In this document: positions 44,517-53,289 of the stretch, in pieces
How the letters are laid out: each line of letters begins with the position of its first letter
Numbering within the stretch: the first letter of the stretch is position 1
From: Rhizobium mesoamericanum STM3625
GTDB taxonomy: Bacteria > Pseudomonadota > Alphaproteobacteria > Rhizobiales > Rhizobiaceae
DNA length: 64,000 bases
NCBI RefSeq assembly: GCF_000312665.1
Contig: NZ_HF536773.1
Location: 421,582-485,581, forward strand
Reading direction: 5' to 3'
Notes under the pieces: generated by a model
The model's database searches: none
What the model saw: only the letters and a program-made list of their open reading frames with translations
Told to the model about the DNA's origin: nothing
Made by a program: the position numbers and the translations under genes

Positions 44517-45614
44517 ATGACAAAGATTACGCGCAGGACATTAATGCAGGGAGCCGCAGCCACCGGTCTCGTTGGCGCCTTTGGTGCTCGTGCAGCACTG
44601 GCGGCCGGCGAACCGCTGGGCATCACGCTTGTTGTTCCCTCTCCGATCGGTGACGTCGGTTGGGGGCACGCGCTGGCAGCTGGGCTCGATCCCATCAAGG
44701 CCGCCTACGGTGACAAGGTGAAAGTGACCGTCGTCGAAAATATTCCGGAAGGGCCAGACGCTGACCGGATCATGAACAAGACGGTCGCCGACGGCAACAA
44801 ATTCCTCATCGCCGGCTCCTTTGGATATCAGAACGGCGCCCTGCAGATTGCCCGCCGCAATCCTCAGGTCAGCGTTCTACACGCCTCCGGATTCCAGGTG
44901 GCGCCTAATTTCTCGCCCTTTGCGGCCAAGTATTTCCAAGGAACCTATCTGCTTGGCATGGCGGCAGCCGCACTTTCGAAGACCGGCAAGCTCGGTTCTG
45001 TATCGGCCTTCGCCATCCCCGAACTCATCACCTCTATCAACGCCTTTACGCTCGGTGCCCAGGCTGTAAGGCCAGATATCGAGGTTTCGGTCGTCTGGGT
45101 GAATTCCTGGTTCGACCCGGCCAAGGAGCAGGAAGCGGCCAAGGCCCTGATTGCACAAAAATGCGACGTGATCTTCTCCAATGCCCAGGACACGCCTTCC
45201 GTCATTTCGGCCTGTGAAGAAGCCGGCGTCTATGCGTTCAACCTCAACTCCTCGATGAAGAGCTACGCCCCGAAAACCTATCTCGGTTGCGTTTCCACCG
45301 ACTGGTCTCCGTTCTTCAAGGCCTCGGTCGATGCCCATCTCGCCGGAACCTTCAAGGGCACGAATGCCTTCCTTGGCGTTGTCGACAAGGTTGTGGAAGT
45401 GGTTGATTGGAACCCTGCCATTCCGGTCGACACGATGACCAGGATCAAGGCGGCAGAGGCAAAGATCGCCGAGGGAAGCCTTTCGCCCTTTACCGGGCCG
45501 ATAACCAAGGCTGATGGCAGCGAAGGGGTAGCGTCCGGCAAAACCCTCGCGGATGCCGAGATCGTCGCTATGGACTGGCACGTCAAGGGTGTGACCACGC
45601 CCCTGCCGAAGTAA
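44517..45614 (+). CDS. BMP-family (PnrA/Med-like) ABC transporter substrate-binding protein
   Basis: A 365-residue protein with a twin-arginine type signal ('TRRTLMQGAAATGLVGAFGARAALA'), so it is probably exported folded through Tat. The BMP fold is recognisable in 'GDVGWGHALAAGLDPIKAAYG', 'GSFGYQNGALQIA' and 'YFQGTYLLGMAA'. BMP proteins bind nucleosides or purines. GGGGAA precedes the start. It is followed directly by the ATPase and two permeases of the same importer. Confidence 0.9.
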   Translation: MTKITRRTLMQGAAATGLVGAFGARAALAAGEPLGITLVVPSPIGDVGWGHALAAGLDPIKAAYGDKVKVTVVENIPEGPDADRIMNKTVADGNKFLIAGSFGYQNGALQIARRNPQVSVLHASGFQVAPNFSPFAAKYFQGTYLLGMAAAALSKTGKLGSVSAFAIPELITSINAFTLGAQAVRPDIEVSVVWVNSWFDPAKEQEAAKALIAQKCDVIFSNAQDTPSVISACEEAGVYAFNLNSSMKSYAPKTYLGCVSTDWSPFFKASVDAHLAGTFKGTNAFLGVVDKVVEVVDWNPAIPVDTMTRIKAAEAKIAEGSLSPFTGPITKADGSEGVASGKTLADAEIVAMDWHVKGVTTPLPK

Positions 45615-45617
45615 CTC

Positions 45618-47141
45618 ATGACCAGTCCGCTCCTGTCGCTTCGCGGTATTACCAAGAGCTACGGCCAGGTCCATGCCAATCAGGCCATCGATCTGGACGT
45701 GGCGCCGCGGTCGATCCATGCCATTCTCGGGGAAAACGGGGCGGGCAAATCGACGCTGATGAAGATGATCTACGGTGTCGAGCAGCCAGACGATGGTACC
45801 CTTGCATGGGAAGGTGAGCCCTTGACCTTCGCCTCGCCCGTGGAGGCGCGACGCAAGGGGATCGGCATGGTGTTCCAGCACTTTTCGCTGTTCGAAACGC
45901 TGACCGTCGTGGAAAATATTCAGCTGGTCGTCCCGGGCAAAAAGGCCGATCTCGTGGAGCGCATACGTACGCTTGGACGTGACTTCGGCCTCGAGGTCGA
46001 CCCACTCGCTCACGTACACGTGCTTTCCGTCGGCGAACGGCAACGCGTGGAGATTATCCGCAGCCTCATGACCGATCCGAAGCTGCTGATCCTCGACGAG
46101 CCCACGTCTGTCCTGCCTCCACAGTTGGTCGAAAAGCTCTTCGACACCTTGCGCAGGCTGCGCGACGGCGGCGTGTCGATCCTCTTCATCTCCCACAAGC
46201 TCGAGGAAATACGCGCCATCTGCGACAGGGCGACGATTCTGCGCGGCGGGCGCGTTACCGGACATGTCGATCCGCGCGAACACGACGCACATGATCTTGC
46301 CCGCATGATGATCGGTCGGGACATGCCCGAACCCATGCCAGCGGCGCCGCTGTCTGGGGGTGAGAGGCGACTTGAGATCATCGGGCTGGACTATCGCCCT
46401 GAGGATCCCTTCGCCGTAGAACTGTCCGAGATCACGCTTTCGGTGCGTGCCGGCGAGATCCTCGGCATTGCAGGTATTTCGGGCAACGGGCAAAGCGAGC
46501 TCGCTTCGCTGATCTCCGGCGAAATTGTTCTGCCGAAGGATCAGCGCGATAGGATCTATATGATGGGGCAGGATGTGGGCAGGCTCGATGCAGCTGCCAG
46601 GCGAAAGCTTGGATTTGCATTCGTTCCGGAAGATCGCCTCGGGCGCGGCGCGGTCCCTGAAATGTCGCTTGTCCTCAACAGCTTGCTGACGGCTCATTCC
46701 TTGAATCTCGTGCGCCACGGCTTGATCGACAAGGACAAGGCAAAAGCCTTCACCGATGATTGCATTCGCCAGTACGATGTCCGTACGCCCGGCGCAGAAA
46801 TTGAAGCCGGTGCCCTCTCAGGCGGCAATCTGCAGAAGTTCATCGTTGGGCGCGAGATCATGCTGGCGCCCAAACTGCTTTTCGTCGCGCAACCGACCTG
46901 GGGCGTCGACATCGGCGCCGCGTCGGCCGTGCGCAGACGGCTGGTCGAATTGCGCAATGAAGGCATGGCCATTCTCGTCATTTCCGAGGAGCTTGAGGAG
47001 CTTTTCGAGCTCTGTGATTTCATCCAGGTTCTGTACCGCGGCAGGCTCAGTCCGGCGCTGATTGCGCGCGATACCCGCTCCGAGGACATCGGTCGTTACA
47101 TGATCGGCGCACAGCTCTCGCCCGAGAAAGGCACTGCATGA
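45618..47141 (+). CDS. ABC importer ATPase (two nucleotide-binding domains, NupO/YufO type)
   Basis: A 507-residue protein with two fused ATPase domains. The first has an intact Walker A ('GENGAGKSTLMKMIYG'), Walker B ('LLILDEPTSVL') and a modified signature 'LSVGERQRVEI'. The second has the Walker A-like 'GISGNGQSELASLISGE' and a canonical signature 'LSGGNLQKFIVGRE', but 'LLFVAQPTWGVD' in place of a Walker B Glu. This asymmetry is common in this family. It powers uptake by the permeases at 47138 and 48238. Confidence 0.92.
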   Translation: MTSPLLSLRGITKSYGQVHANQAIDLDVAPRSIHAILGENGAGKSTLMKMIYGVEQPDDGTLAWEGEPLTFASPVEARRKGIGMVFQHFSLFETLTVVENIQLVVPGKKADLVERIRTLGRDFGLEVDPLAHVHVLSVGERQRVEIIRSLMTDPKLLILDEPTSVLPPQLVEKLFDTLRRLRDGGVSILFISHKLEEIRAICDRATILRGGRVTGHVDPREHDAHDLARMMIGRDMPEPMPAAPLSGGERRLEIIGLDYRPEDPFAVELSEITLSVRAGEILGIAGISGNGQSELASLISGEIVLPKDQRDRIYMMGQDVGRLDAAARRKLGFAFVPEDRLGRGAVPEMSLVLNSLLTAHSLNLVRHGLIDKDKAKAFTDDCIRQYDVRTPGAEIEAGALSGGNLQKFIVGREIMLAPKLLFVAQPTWGVDIGAASAVRRRLVELRNEGMAILVISEELEELFELCDFIQVLYRGRLSPALIARDTRSEDIGRYMIGAQLSPEKGTA

Positions 47142-48241
47142 GCATCCTGTCCGTTGCCTTCCTGCCCACGCTTGTCCGCCGGCAGCGCGCTTCGCTTGCC
47201 GCAACCTTTGTCGCGCCTTTCGCTGCCTTGGCGGTGACCATCGGCCTCAATCTCGGCCTCTATGTGCTCATGGGCCGCAATCCGTTCGACATCGTCTACG
47301 CAATGCTTCTCGAACCGTTCCTCTCCTGGGCATCGTTTTCGGAAGTGCTGTTGAAAGCTGGCCCACTTCTGCTCATCGCGCAGGGCCTTGCGATCGGCTT
47401 TCGTGCGAAGGTCTTCAACATCGGCGCCGAGGGCCAGTTTATTCTGGGCGCGATCTTCGCCTCGGCAATTCCCATCTGGTTTCCGCAGGCGTCCGGGCAA
47501 TGGATATGGCCCCTGATGTTGATCCTTGGCGTACTCGGTGGTGCCCTGTGGGCGTCGTTGACGGCATTCTGGCGCGTGAGGTTCAATGCAAACGAGATCC
47601 TCGTTTCGCTGATGCTCAGCCTCGTCGCTGCACAGCTTCTGAATTACCTGCTTCTTGGCCCCTGGAAGGACCCGAACGGCTTTAATTTTCCTCAATCGGT
47701 GATGTTCCAGTACGACGCGATGGTGCCGCTCTTGATTCCCGGCACACGGGTCAATGTCTCCCTCTTGATCACTATCGCCCTCTCCCTCGCCGCCTGGGTC
47801 TTCATGCAAAGAAGCTTTGTCGGATATAAGCTCCAGGTCGGCGGCCTGGCGCCGCGCGCAGCGGGCTACGCCGGGTTCAAGGAGAGCCGAGCAATATGGT
47901 GGTCCCTGTTGATCGGGGGTTGCGCAGCAGGCCTTGCCGGCGCAGCCGAGGTGGCGGGGCCCTTGGGGCAGCTGCAGCGATCAATTTCCACCGGTTACGG
48001 TTATTCGGCGATCATCGTCGCCTACCTCGGTGGTCTGCATCCGATCGGCATTGTCGTCTCTGCATTGTTCATGGCTGCTCTTTATATTGGCGGCGACAAC
48101 GCCATGGTGTCGGCAAGTCTGCCGATCGCTGCGGTGCGCGTCTTTCAGGGAAGTCTCCTAATGGCCTACCTGGTTGCCATTGCCTTCGTTCGGTATCGCT
48201 TCGAGTGGCGACGAGCGGCCGCTCACAGAGGACAGCCATGA
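47138..48241 (+). CDS. ABC importer permease 1 (NupP/YufP type)
   Basis: A 367-residue membrane protein of the BPD_transp_2 family with about ten hydrophobic segments; 'GFRAKVFNIGAEGQFILGAIFASAI' carries the conserved family core. It starts inside the stop region of the ATPase gene (ATGA). It pairs with the second permease in one importer. Confidence 0.9.
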   Translation: MSILSVAFLPTLVRRQRASLAATFVAPFAALAVTIGLNLGLYVLMGRNPFDIVYAMLLEPFLSWASFSEVLLKAGPLLLIAQGLAIGFRAKVFNIGAEGQFILGAIFASAIPIWFPQASGQWIWPLMLILGVLGGALWASLTAFWRVRFNANEILVSLMLSLVAAQLLNYLLLGPWKDPNGFNFPQSVMFQYDAMVPLLIPGTRVNVSLLITIALSLAAWVFMQRSFVGYKLQVGGLAPRAAGYAGFKESRAIWWSLLIGGCAAGLAGAAEVAGPLGQLQRSISTGYGYSAIIVAYLGGLHPIGIVVSALFMAALYIGGDNAMVSASLPIAAVRVFQGSLLMAYLVAIAFVRYRFEWRRAAAHRGQP

Positions 48242-49149
48242 ACGCCACCGAGTTCATTCTTGCGGGCATGCTTTCGGCCGCAACGCCGTTTCTCCTTGCC
48301 GCGCTCGGCGAGCTGGTGGTCGAACGTGCCGGGGTTCTCAATCTCGGCGTGGAAGGATTGATGGCCCTCGGTGCGGCTCTCGCCTTTATCGTTGTCTATC
48401 ACGGCGGAGGTCACCTTCTCGGGTTCGTCGCGGCTGGGCTTGGCAGCGCCGTCCTTTCCCTGGCCTTTGCTGTGATTGCGCTCGGATTTCGGGCAAACCA
48501 GGTGGCCACTGGCCTGGCGATCGGCATCCTCGGCCAGGGGCTGTCTGCGCTCTTCGGCAAGACCTACGAGAGCTTGACGGTTAAGGGGCTTCCCAAACTC
48601 GCCCTCCCTTGGCTCTCCGAAATCCGCATCGTCGGGGGGCTGTTTGTGCAGGACATCGTCGTGTGGCTTTCGCTGGCGACAACCCTCGTCATTTGGGCGA
48701 TGTTTGCCTATTCGAAGACCGGTCTCGTTGTGCGGGCTGTCGGCGAAAATCCCAAGGCTGCGCACGCTATCGGCTATCCCGTGATTGCCGTTCGCTTTGC
48801 TGCAGTCGCATTCGGCGGCGCGATGGCTGGCTTTGCGGGTGCCTATGCGGCCGTGGTCTACACGCCGCTCTGGGCAGACGGTATGATCGCGGGTCGCGGC
48901 TGGATCGCAATCGCTCTTGTCGTCTTCGGAACCTGGCTTACTGGTCGAATCTTCCTCGGCGCATGCCTTTTCGGAGCGGTATCCTTGATGGGCCTTGCCG
49001 CCCAGGCGAGCGGGATGAACGTTCCCTCCCAGCTGCTTGCAAGCTTGCCTTACCTCGTCACGATCATCGTGCTCGGCCTCATTTCAGCAGATAGTCGCCT
49101 GCTCAAGCTCAACGGCGTCGCCTCGCTCGGCGAACCCTTTGACCGGTAA
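48238..49149 (+). CDS. ABC importer permease 2 (NupQ/YufQ type)
   Basis: A 303-residue membrane protein of the same family with the hallmark 'ERAGVLNLGVEGLMALGAALAF' near the N-terminus. It overlaps the previous gene by ATGA and is the last gene of the operon. Its stop lies two bases from the end of the convergent xdhC gene. Confidence 0.9.
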   Translation: MNATEFILAGMLSAATPFLLAALGELVVERAGVLNLGVEGLMALGAALAFIVVYHGGGHLLGFVAAGLGSAVLSLAFAVIALGFRANQVATGLAIGILGQGLSALFGKTYESLTVKGLPKLALPWLSEIRIVGGLFVQDIVVWLSLATTLVIWAMFAYSKTGLVVRAVGENPKAAHAIGYPVIAVRFAAVAFGGAMAGFAGAYAAVVYTPLWADGMIAGRGWIAIALVVFGTWLTGRIFLGACLFGAVSLMGLAAQASGMNVPSQLLASLPYLVTIIVLGLISADSRLLKLNGVASLGEPFDR

Positions 49150-49151
49150 GA

Positions 49152-50006
49152 CTACAGCCTGTCGACTTTGTGCGTCGGCTTGCCGCAATGGGCTACTGCG
49201 AAAGAGAGCGCGGCCAGCGTGATCTCCGCAGCCACCAGTGTCGCGATGACGGTGGGCCGTTTGTCCCTTATCGCCGTGCCGCCGATAGGGCAGACGAGGC
49301 GATTAAGAAGTTCCGGCCTGCCCAAGTCGCGCGTCAGCCAGTTCTTGAAAGTTGCCCGCTTTGTTTTCGAACCGATCATCCCGACATAGGCGACATCGTC
49401 CCGCTGGAGAGCCTCCGCGGCGATCAGGAAATCGAGCGCGTGGTCATGCGTGAGAACAACGAAAGAACTGCCCGCTGGCGCACCGCGGACGATGGCCTCG
49501 GGCATCGCGGTCAGACAGGTTTCGACGCCACTGACGCGGGATGCCGCAAGCTCGTCTTCGCGGGTATCCACGAGGACCGTGTGCATTGGCGCGAGCGACA
49601 GTGCCCTGGCCAGCGCATTCCCTACGTGCCCGGCTCCAAAAATGTAGACATGCGGCCGTCGGGCAATCTCGGCATCGACGCGCGCAACCAGTTCGTCGGC
49701 GAGCTCGTGCGTTACCGCAGTGAAGGAAAGCCCAACCCGACCGCCGCAGCATTGACCGATCTCCGGCCCGAGGGGAATGCTCATTGCCGCGATCGACCGT
49801 GAATGACGAAGCGCCTGTCGCGCGTGGTCGATCGCCATGTACTCCAACTGCCCGCCGCCGATGGTTGAAAAAGAGCAGTTTTTGGAGACCACCATCCAGG
49901 CGTCGGTATCGCGCGGCGTCGAGCCGACTGCTCCCGTCACTTCGACGAGAATGCAATCCCGCTCTTCGCGCAGGAAGTCCCGCAAGTCCTCACGAGAGGC
50001 AAACAT
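49152..50006 (-). CDS. xdhC: XdhC-family molybdenum-cofactor accessory protein
   Basis: A 284-residue protein. The N-terminal XdhC/CoxI domain contains 'VEVTGAVGSTPRDTDAWMVV' and 'IGGGQLEYMAIDHAR', followed by 'GQCCGGRV'. The C-terminal Rossmann domain includes 'VYIFGAGHVGNALARAL'. The protein binds molybdenum cofactor and promotes insertion of the sulfurated cofactor into xanthine dehydrogenase. No xdhA or xdhB is in the window. Its location beside the purine-type operon supports a xanthine-linked pathway. ATG 50006 has AAGGAAAG and is preferred to TTG 50027. Confidence 0.9.
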   Translation of the reverse strand: MFASREDLRDFLREERDCILVEVTGAVGSTPRDTDAWMVVSKNCSFSTIGGGQLEYMAIDHARQALRHSRSIAAMSIPLGPEIGQCCGGRVGLSFTAVTHELADELVARVDAEIARRPHVYIFGAGHVGNALARALSLAPMHTVLVDTREDELAASRVSGVETCLTAMPEAIVRGAPAGSSFVVLTHDHALDFLIAAEALQRDDVAYVGMIGSKTKRATFKNWLTRDLGRPELLNRLVCPIGGTAIRDKRPTVIATLVAAEITLAALSFAVAHCGKPTHKVDRL

Positions 50007-50127
50007 ACCGGTCAATCTTTCCTTCAAAACGCATGCGTTCCATCGCCATCAGCGCGCACTCCGGCACAGCAGTCATATCGGAGGAACATAATAGTCCGCA
50101 ATGGTTGCGGCGGCCATCAAGATCGTT

Positions 50128-51132
50128 TCAAGGGGCCACACGGCCCTCTCGTCGATACGCGTCAGGACTTTTCGACATCCATTTGCGAAAGGCGCGGAAG
50201 AAGGCGCTCGGCTCTGAATAGCCGAGCTGAACGGCGATATCGCCTGTCGTCTTCGACGTGTTAAGCAAAAGATCGACAGCAAGATCACGACGTACGTCGT
50301 CCTTGATGCCGGCATAGCTTTGCCCCTCATCCCGCAGCCGGTGACGCAAGGTCGAAGGCGGCATGCGCATTTCCGCAGCGAGCTCGGAGAAAGTCTTCCA
50401 TGCGGCCGGTGGCGTCTTATCCAGCCGCCGCCTGACGCTGGAAGCGAGCCCCGCATCATAACGATAGCGCACCAGAATATTGGCTGGAGCCCCTCGCAAA
50501 AACTGCTTCAGCGCCTGCTCGCTGCGCATGACCGGCAGATCGAGCATCGCGCTATCAAAACCAAGGCGGCTGATCGGCTGCGAAAATCTCACCGGCGCAC
50601 CAAAGAAGAGCCGGTAATCAGCCCCCTGCTTCGGTTCGCCGCAGCGGAAGTCGACCAGCCGGATCGGAATGCGTCGGCCCACCAGCCAGCAAGTGATCCC
50701 ATGGATAAGGATCCAATAAGTGCGGTAGGCAAAGGCCGAACGTGGACCGCCGACATCCGTCAACTCGATCTTTGCAAGTCCATCCGCAACGACAAGTTGG
50801 CCGCGTGGATCGTCCAATACGACATCGAGGAACCGCAGAGCCCGGCGTAACGCATGGCCGAGCGTCGGCGCATGCAGCACGCAATGGCAAAGCAGCGTGA
50901 AGCTGCCGCTGCGCATCGGCCGCCCGCCCATGCCGAAAAACTCATCATCGAGTTCTTTGGCAATGGCAAGCCAGAGAGCGCCGTAGCTTTCTGCCGACAC
51001 AGGTTGATCGATAACCGCCTGCAACCCGAGCGAAGAAAGAATTGGCGCTGTCGGCCGTCCCATACGCCGCAAGCTGTCCAGCGCCTCTTCGACGAATCCA
51101 GGTGCAATCATACGCCTTTCGATCTCAGCCAC
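50128..51132 (-). CDS. AraC-family regulator of the branched-chain acid operon
   Basis: A 334-residue protein. An N-terminal Arabinose_bd-like domain (about 20-190) precedes an HTH_18 domain (about 245-330) with 'TFSELAAEMRMPPSTLRHRL' and 'TTGDIAVQLGYSEPSAFFRAF'. This OruR/PhbA-like type often responds to amino-acid or fatty-acid catabolites. It is divergent from the SDR/thiolase/BCKDH operon and separated by about 150 bases, so it is the obvious candidate regulator. Confidence 0.85.
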   Translation of the reverse strand: MAEIERRMIAPGFVEEALDSLRRMGRPTAPILSSLGLQAVIDQPVSAESYGALWLAIAKELDDEFFGMGGRPMRSGSFTLLCHCVLHAPTLGHALRRALRFLDVVLDDPRGQLVVADGLAKIELTDVGGPRSAFAYRTYWILIHGITCWLVGRRIPIRLVDFRCGEPKQGADYRLFFGAPVRFSQPISRLGFDSAMLDLPVMRSEQALKQFLRGAPANILVRYRYDAGLASSVRRRLDKTPPAAWKTFSELAAEMRMPPSTLRHRLRDEGQSYAGIKDDVRRDLAVDLLLNTSKTTGDIAVQLGYSEPSAFFRAFRKWMSKSPDAYRREGRVAP

Positions 51133-51286
51133 CCGCGCCTCCGACTATGGCAAAACTGTCCGAAACAATGCAGCACTTTTGTCATCGCTTGCAATAGAGC
51201 GACGGAATAGAATCCGGCGTTATTGGGTCGCGTAGGGAGGATGACGCAGTCCCAAGAGACGATCGCGAGGTGATGGGAGCAGACCG

Positions 51287-52054
51287 ATGCTGATCCGTGG
51301 AGGAACCTTTATCGTCACCGGCGGCGGCTCTGGCCTCGGCGCCGCGACAGCGCACATGCTGGTTGAAAATGGCGCACGCGTGATCATCGCCGACCTAAAT
51401 GATGCAGCCGGAGAGGCAGTTGCGGCAGAACTCGGCGCCGATGCCCGTTACGTCAGGGCCGACGTGACAAGCGCAGAGGACGGAGCCGCTGTGGTAGCGA
51501 CTGCGCTTGGATCCTTCGGCGGTTTGAGCGGGCTCGTAAACTGCGCCGGCGTGGCGCCGGGCGAGAAAGTGATCGGTCGCGACGGCCCGCATAGTCTCGA
51601 CAGTTTCGTGCGGACAATCGGCATCAACCTCGTCGGCACATTCAACATGATCCGCCTTGCGGCGTCGGCCATCCAGCATCAGCAGGCGGATGCAGAAGGC
51701 GAGCGCGGCGTTCTCATCAATACCGCCTCGATCGCGGCCTTCGACGGTCAGGTCGGACAAGCTGCATACGCTGCCTCCAAGGGCGGCATCGCCTCAATGA
51801 CGCTTCCGATCGCCCGCGAGCTTGCCCGCCACGGCATTCGTGTGGTGTCGATCGCACCTGGCATTTTCGAGACGCCGATGATGGCTGGTATGCCGCATGA
51901 CGTGCGGGAGGCGCTTGGTAAGAGCGTGCCCTTCCCGCCGCGCCTTGGCAAGCCAGCGGAATTTGCCGCGCTGGTGCGCCATATATGTGAAAACAGCATG
52001 CTGAACGGCGAGGTCATTCGCCTCGACGGCGCGTTGCGTATGAGTGCGCGCTAG
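51287..52054 (+). CDS. SDR-family 3-hydroxyacyl-CoA dehydrogenase (HSD10-like)
   Basis: A 255-residue short-chain dehydrogenase. Cofactor motif 'VTGGGSGLGAATA', 'NCAG' (residues 86-89), catalytic Ser in 'INTASIAAFDGQVGQ' and 'YAASKGG' for the catalytic Tyr and Lys. The C-terminal 'SVPFPPRLGKPAEFAALV' is typical of HSD17B10-type enzymes, which oxidise 2-methyl-3-hydroxybutyryl-CoA in isoleucine breakdown. First gene of the operon; the next gene follows after 25 bases. Confidence 0.88.
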   Translation: MLIRGGTFIVTGGGSGLGAATAHMLVENGARVIIADLNDAAGEAVAAELGADARYVRADVTSAEDGAAVVATALGSFGGLSGLVNCAGVAPGEKVIGRDGPHSLDSFVRTIGINLVGTFNMIRLAASAIQHQQADAEGERGVLINTASIAAFDGQVGQAAYAASKGGIASMTLPIARELARHGIRVVSIAPGIFETPMMAGMPHDVREALGKSVPFPPRLGKPAEFAALVRHICENSMLNGEVIRLDGALRMSAR

Positions 52055-52079
52055 AGCGTTCGGCACAGGAGGCTTGAAC

Positions 52080-53267
52080 ATGGCTTTGCAGGATCCTGTC
52101 GTCATCGTCGGAACGGCACGCACGCCGATCGGCGGTTTTCAAGGTGAGCTGAAGGAGGTAAAGGCGCCCGACCTCGGATCAGCCGCCATCCGCGCAGCAC
52201 TTCAACGCGCTAAGGTGACCCCGGATGCCGTCGACGAGGTCGTCTTCGGCTGCGTGCTGCCAGCCGGCCAGGGGCAAGCGCCCGCCCGGCAGGCGGCGAT
52301 CGGTGCAGGTCTGCCATTCTCCACCGGTGCAACCACCGTCAACAAGATGTGTGGCTCCGGCATGAAGGCCGTCATGCTGACACATGACCTCCTGGCGGCG
52401 GGAAGCGTCACCATTGGCGTCGCCGGCGGCATGGAAAGCATGACCAATGCGCCCTATCTTCTCGATCGTGCTCGCAGTGGCTATCGGCTAGGCCATGGTC
52501 GCGTCATCGATCATATGTTCCTCGACGGCCTGGAGGACGCTTATGACAAGGGACGGTTGATGGGCAACTTCGCAGAGGATTGCGCCGAAGCCTACCAGTT
52601 CACTCGCCAGGCGCAGGACCGCTATGCAGTGACGTCGCTGACACGAGCACAAAAGGCCATCGATGCCGGCTATTTCGACGCCGAGATCACGCCTGTCACT
52701 GTCGCTGCTGGAAAGGGCGAGCAGACGGTCAGCCAAGACGAACAACCCGGCAAGGCCAGGCTCGACAAGATTCCTCTCCTCAAACCGGCCTTCCGCGACG
52801 GCGGGACCGTGACGGCCGCCAACTCCAGCTCGATTTCCGATGGCGCGGCCGCTCTCGTCTTGATGCGTCGTTCTGAAGCCGAACGAAGGGGGCTCGCGCC
52901 TCTGGCGACAATTACCGGGCACACCACGCATTCGCAGGCCCCCAATCTCTTTGCGACGGCTCCGATCGGTGCCCTGCAGAAGCTTTCCGATCGAACCGGT
53001 TGGCCACTCGAAACCATCGACCTTTTTGAGATCAACGAGGCCTTTGCCGTCGTTGCGATGGCCGCAATGCGCGACCTCGCACTCCCCCATGAGAAGGTCA
53101 ACGTGCACGGCGGAGCCTGCGCGCTAGGCCACCCCATTGGCGCGTCTGGCGCGCGGATTCTGGTTACGCTTCTTGCCGCACTCGAGCGCTACGGCATGAA
53201 GCGCGGCATGGCAGCTTTATGCATCGGCGGTGGCGAAGCAACCGCCGTTGCGATCGAGCGCCACTAG
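52080..53267 (+). CDS. Acetyl-CoA C-acyltransferase (thiolase)
   Basis: A 395-residue thiolase. Acylated Cys lies in 'VNKMCGSGMKAV', the His active-site motif is 'GGACALGHPIGASGAR', and the second Cys is in 'LCIGGGEATAV'; the commoner form of this last motif has Gln where Glu is found here. It cleaves 3-ketoacyl-CoA, in this setting 2-methylacetoacetyl-CoA. AGGAGG precedes ATG 52080; the longer frame from 52044 overlaps the SDR gene. Confidence 0.9.
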   Translation: MALQDPVVIVGTARTPIGGFQGELKEVKAPDLGSAAIRAALQRAKVTPDAVDEVVFGCVLPAGQGQAPARQAAIGAGLPFSTGATTVNKMCGSGMKAVMLTHDLLAAGSVTIGVAGGMESMTNAPYLLDRARSGYRLGHGRVIDHMFLDGLEDAYDKGRLMGNFAEDCAEAYQFTRQAQDRYAVTSLTRAQKAIDAGYFDAEITPVTVAAGKGEQTVSQDEQPGKARLDKIPLLKPAFRDGGTVTAANSSSISDGAAALVLMRRSEAERRGLAPLATITGHTTHSQAPNLFATAPIGALQKLSDRTGWPLETIDLFEINEAFAVVAMAAMRDLALPHEKVNVHGGACALGHPIGASGARILVTLLAALERYGMKRGMAALCIGGGEATAVAIERH

Positions 53268-53289
53268 AGAAAGGAAGAAAGAGACAAGC

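Noticed and set aside
44877..46718. A 613-codon minus-strand open frame
   Set aside because: It overlaps the BMP substrate-binding protein and ABC ATPase genes, whose motifs are conserved, and has no family features itself.
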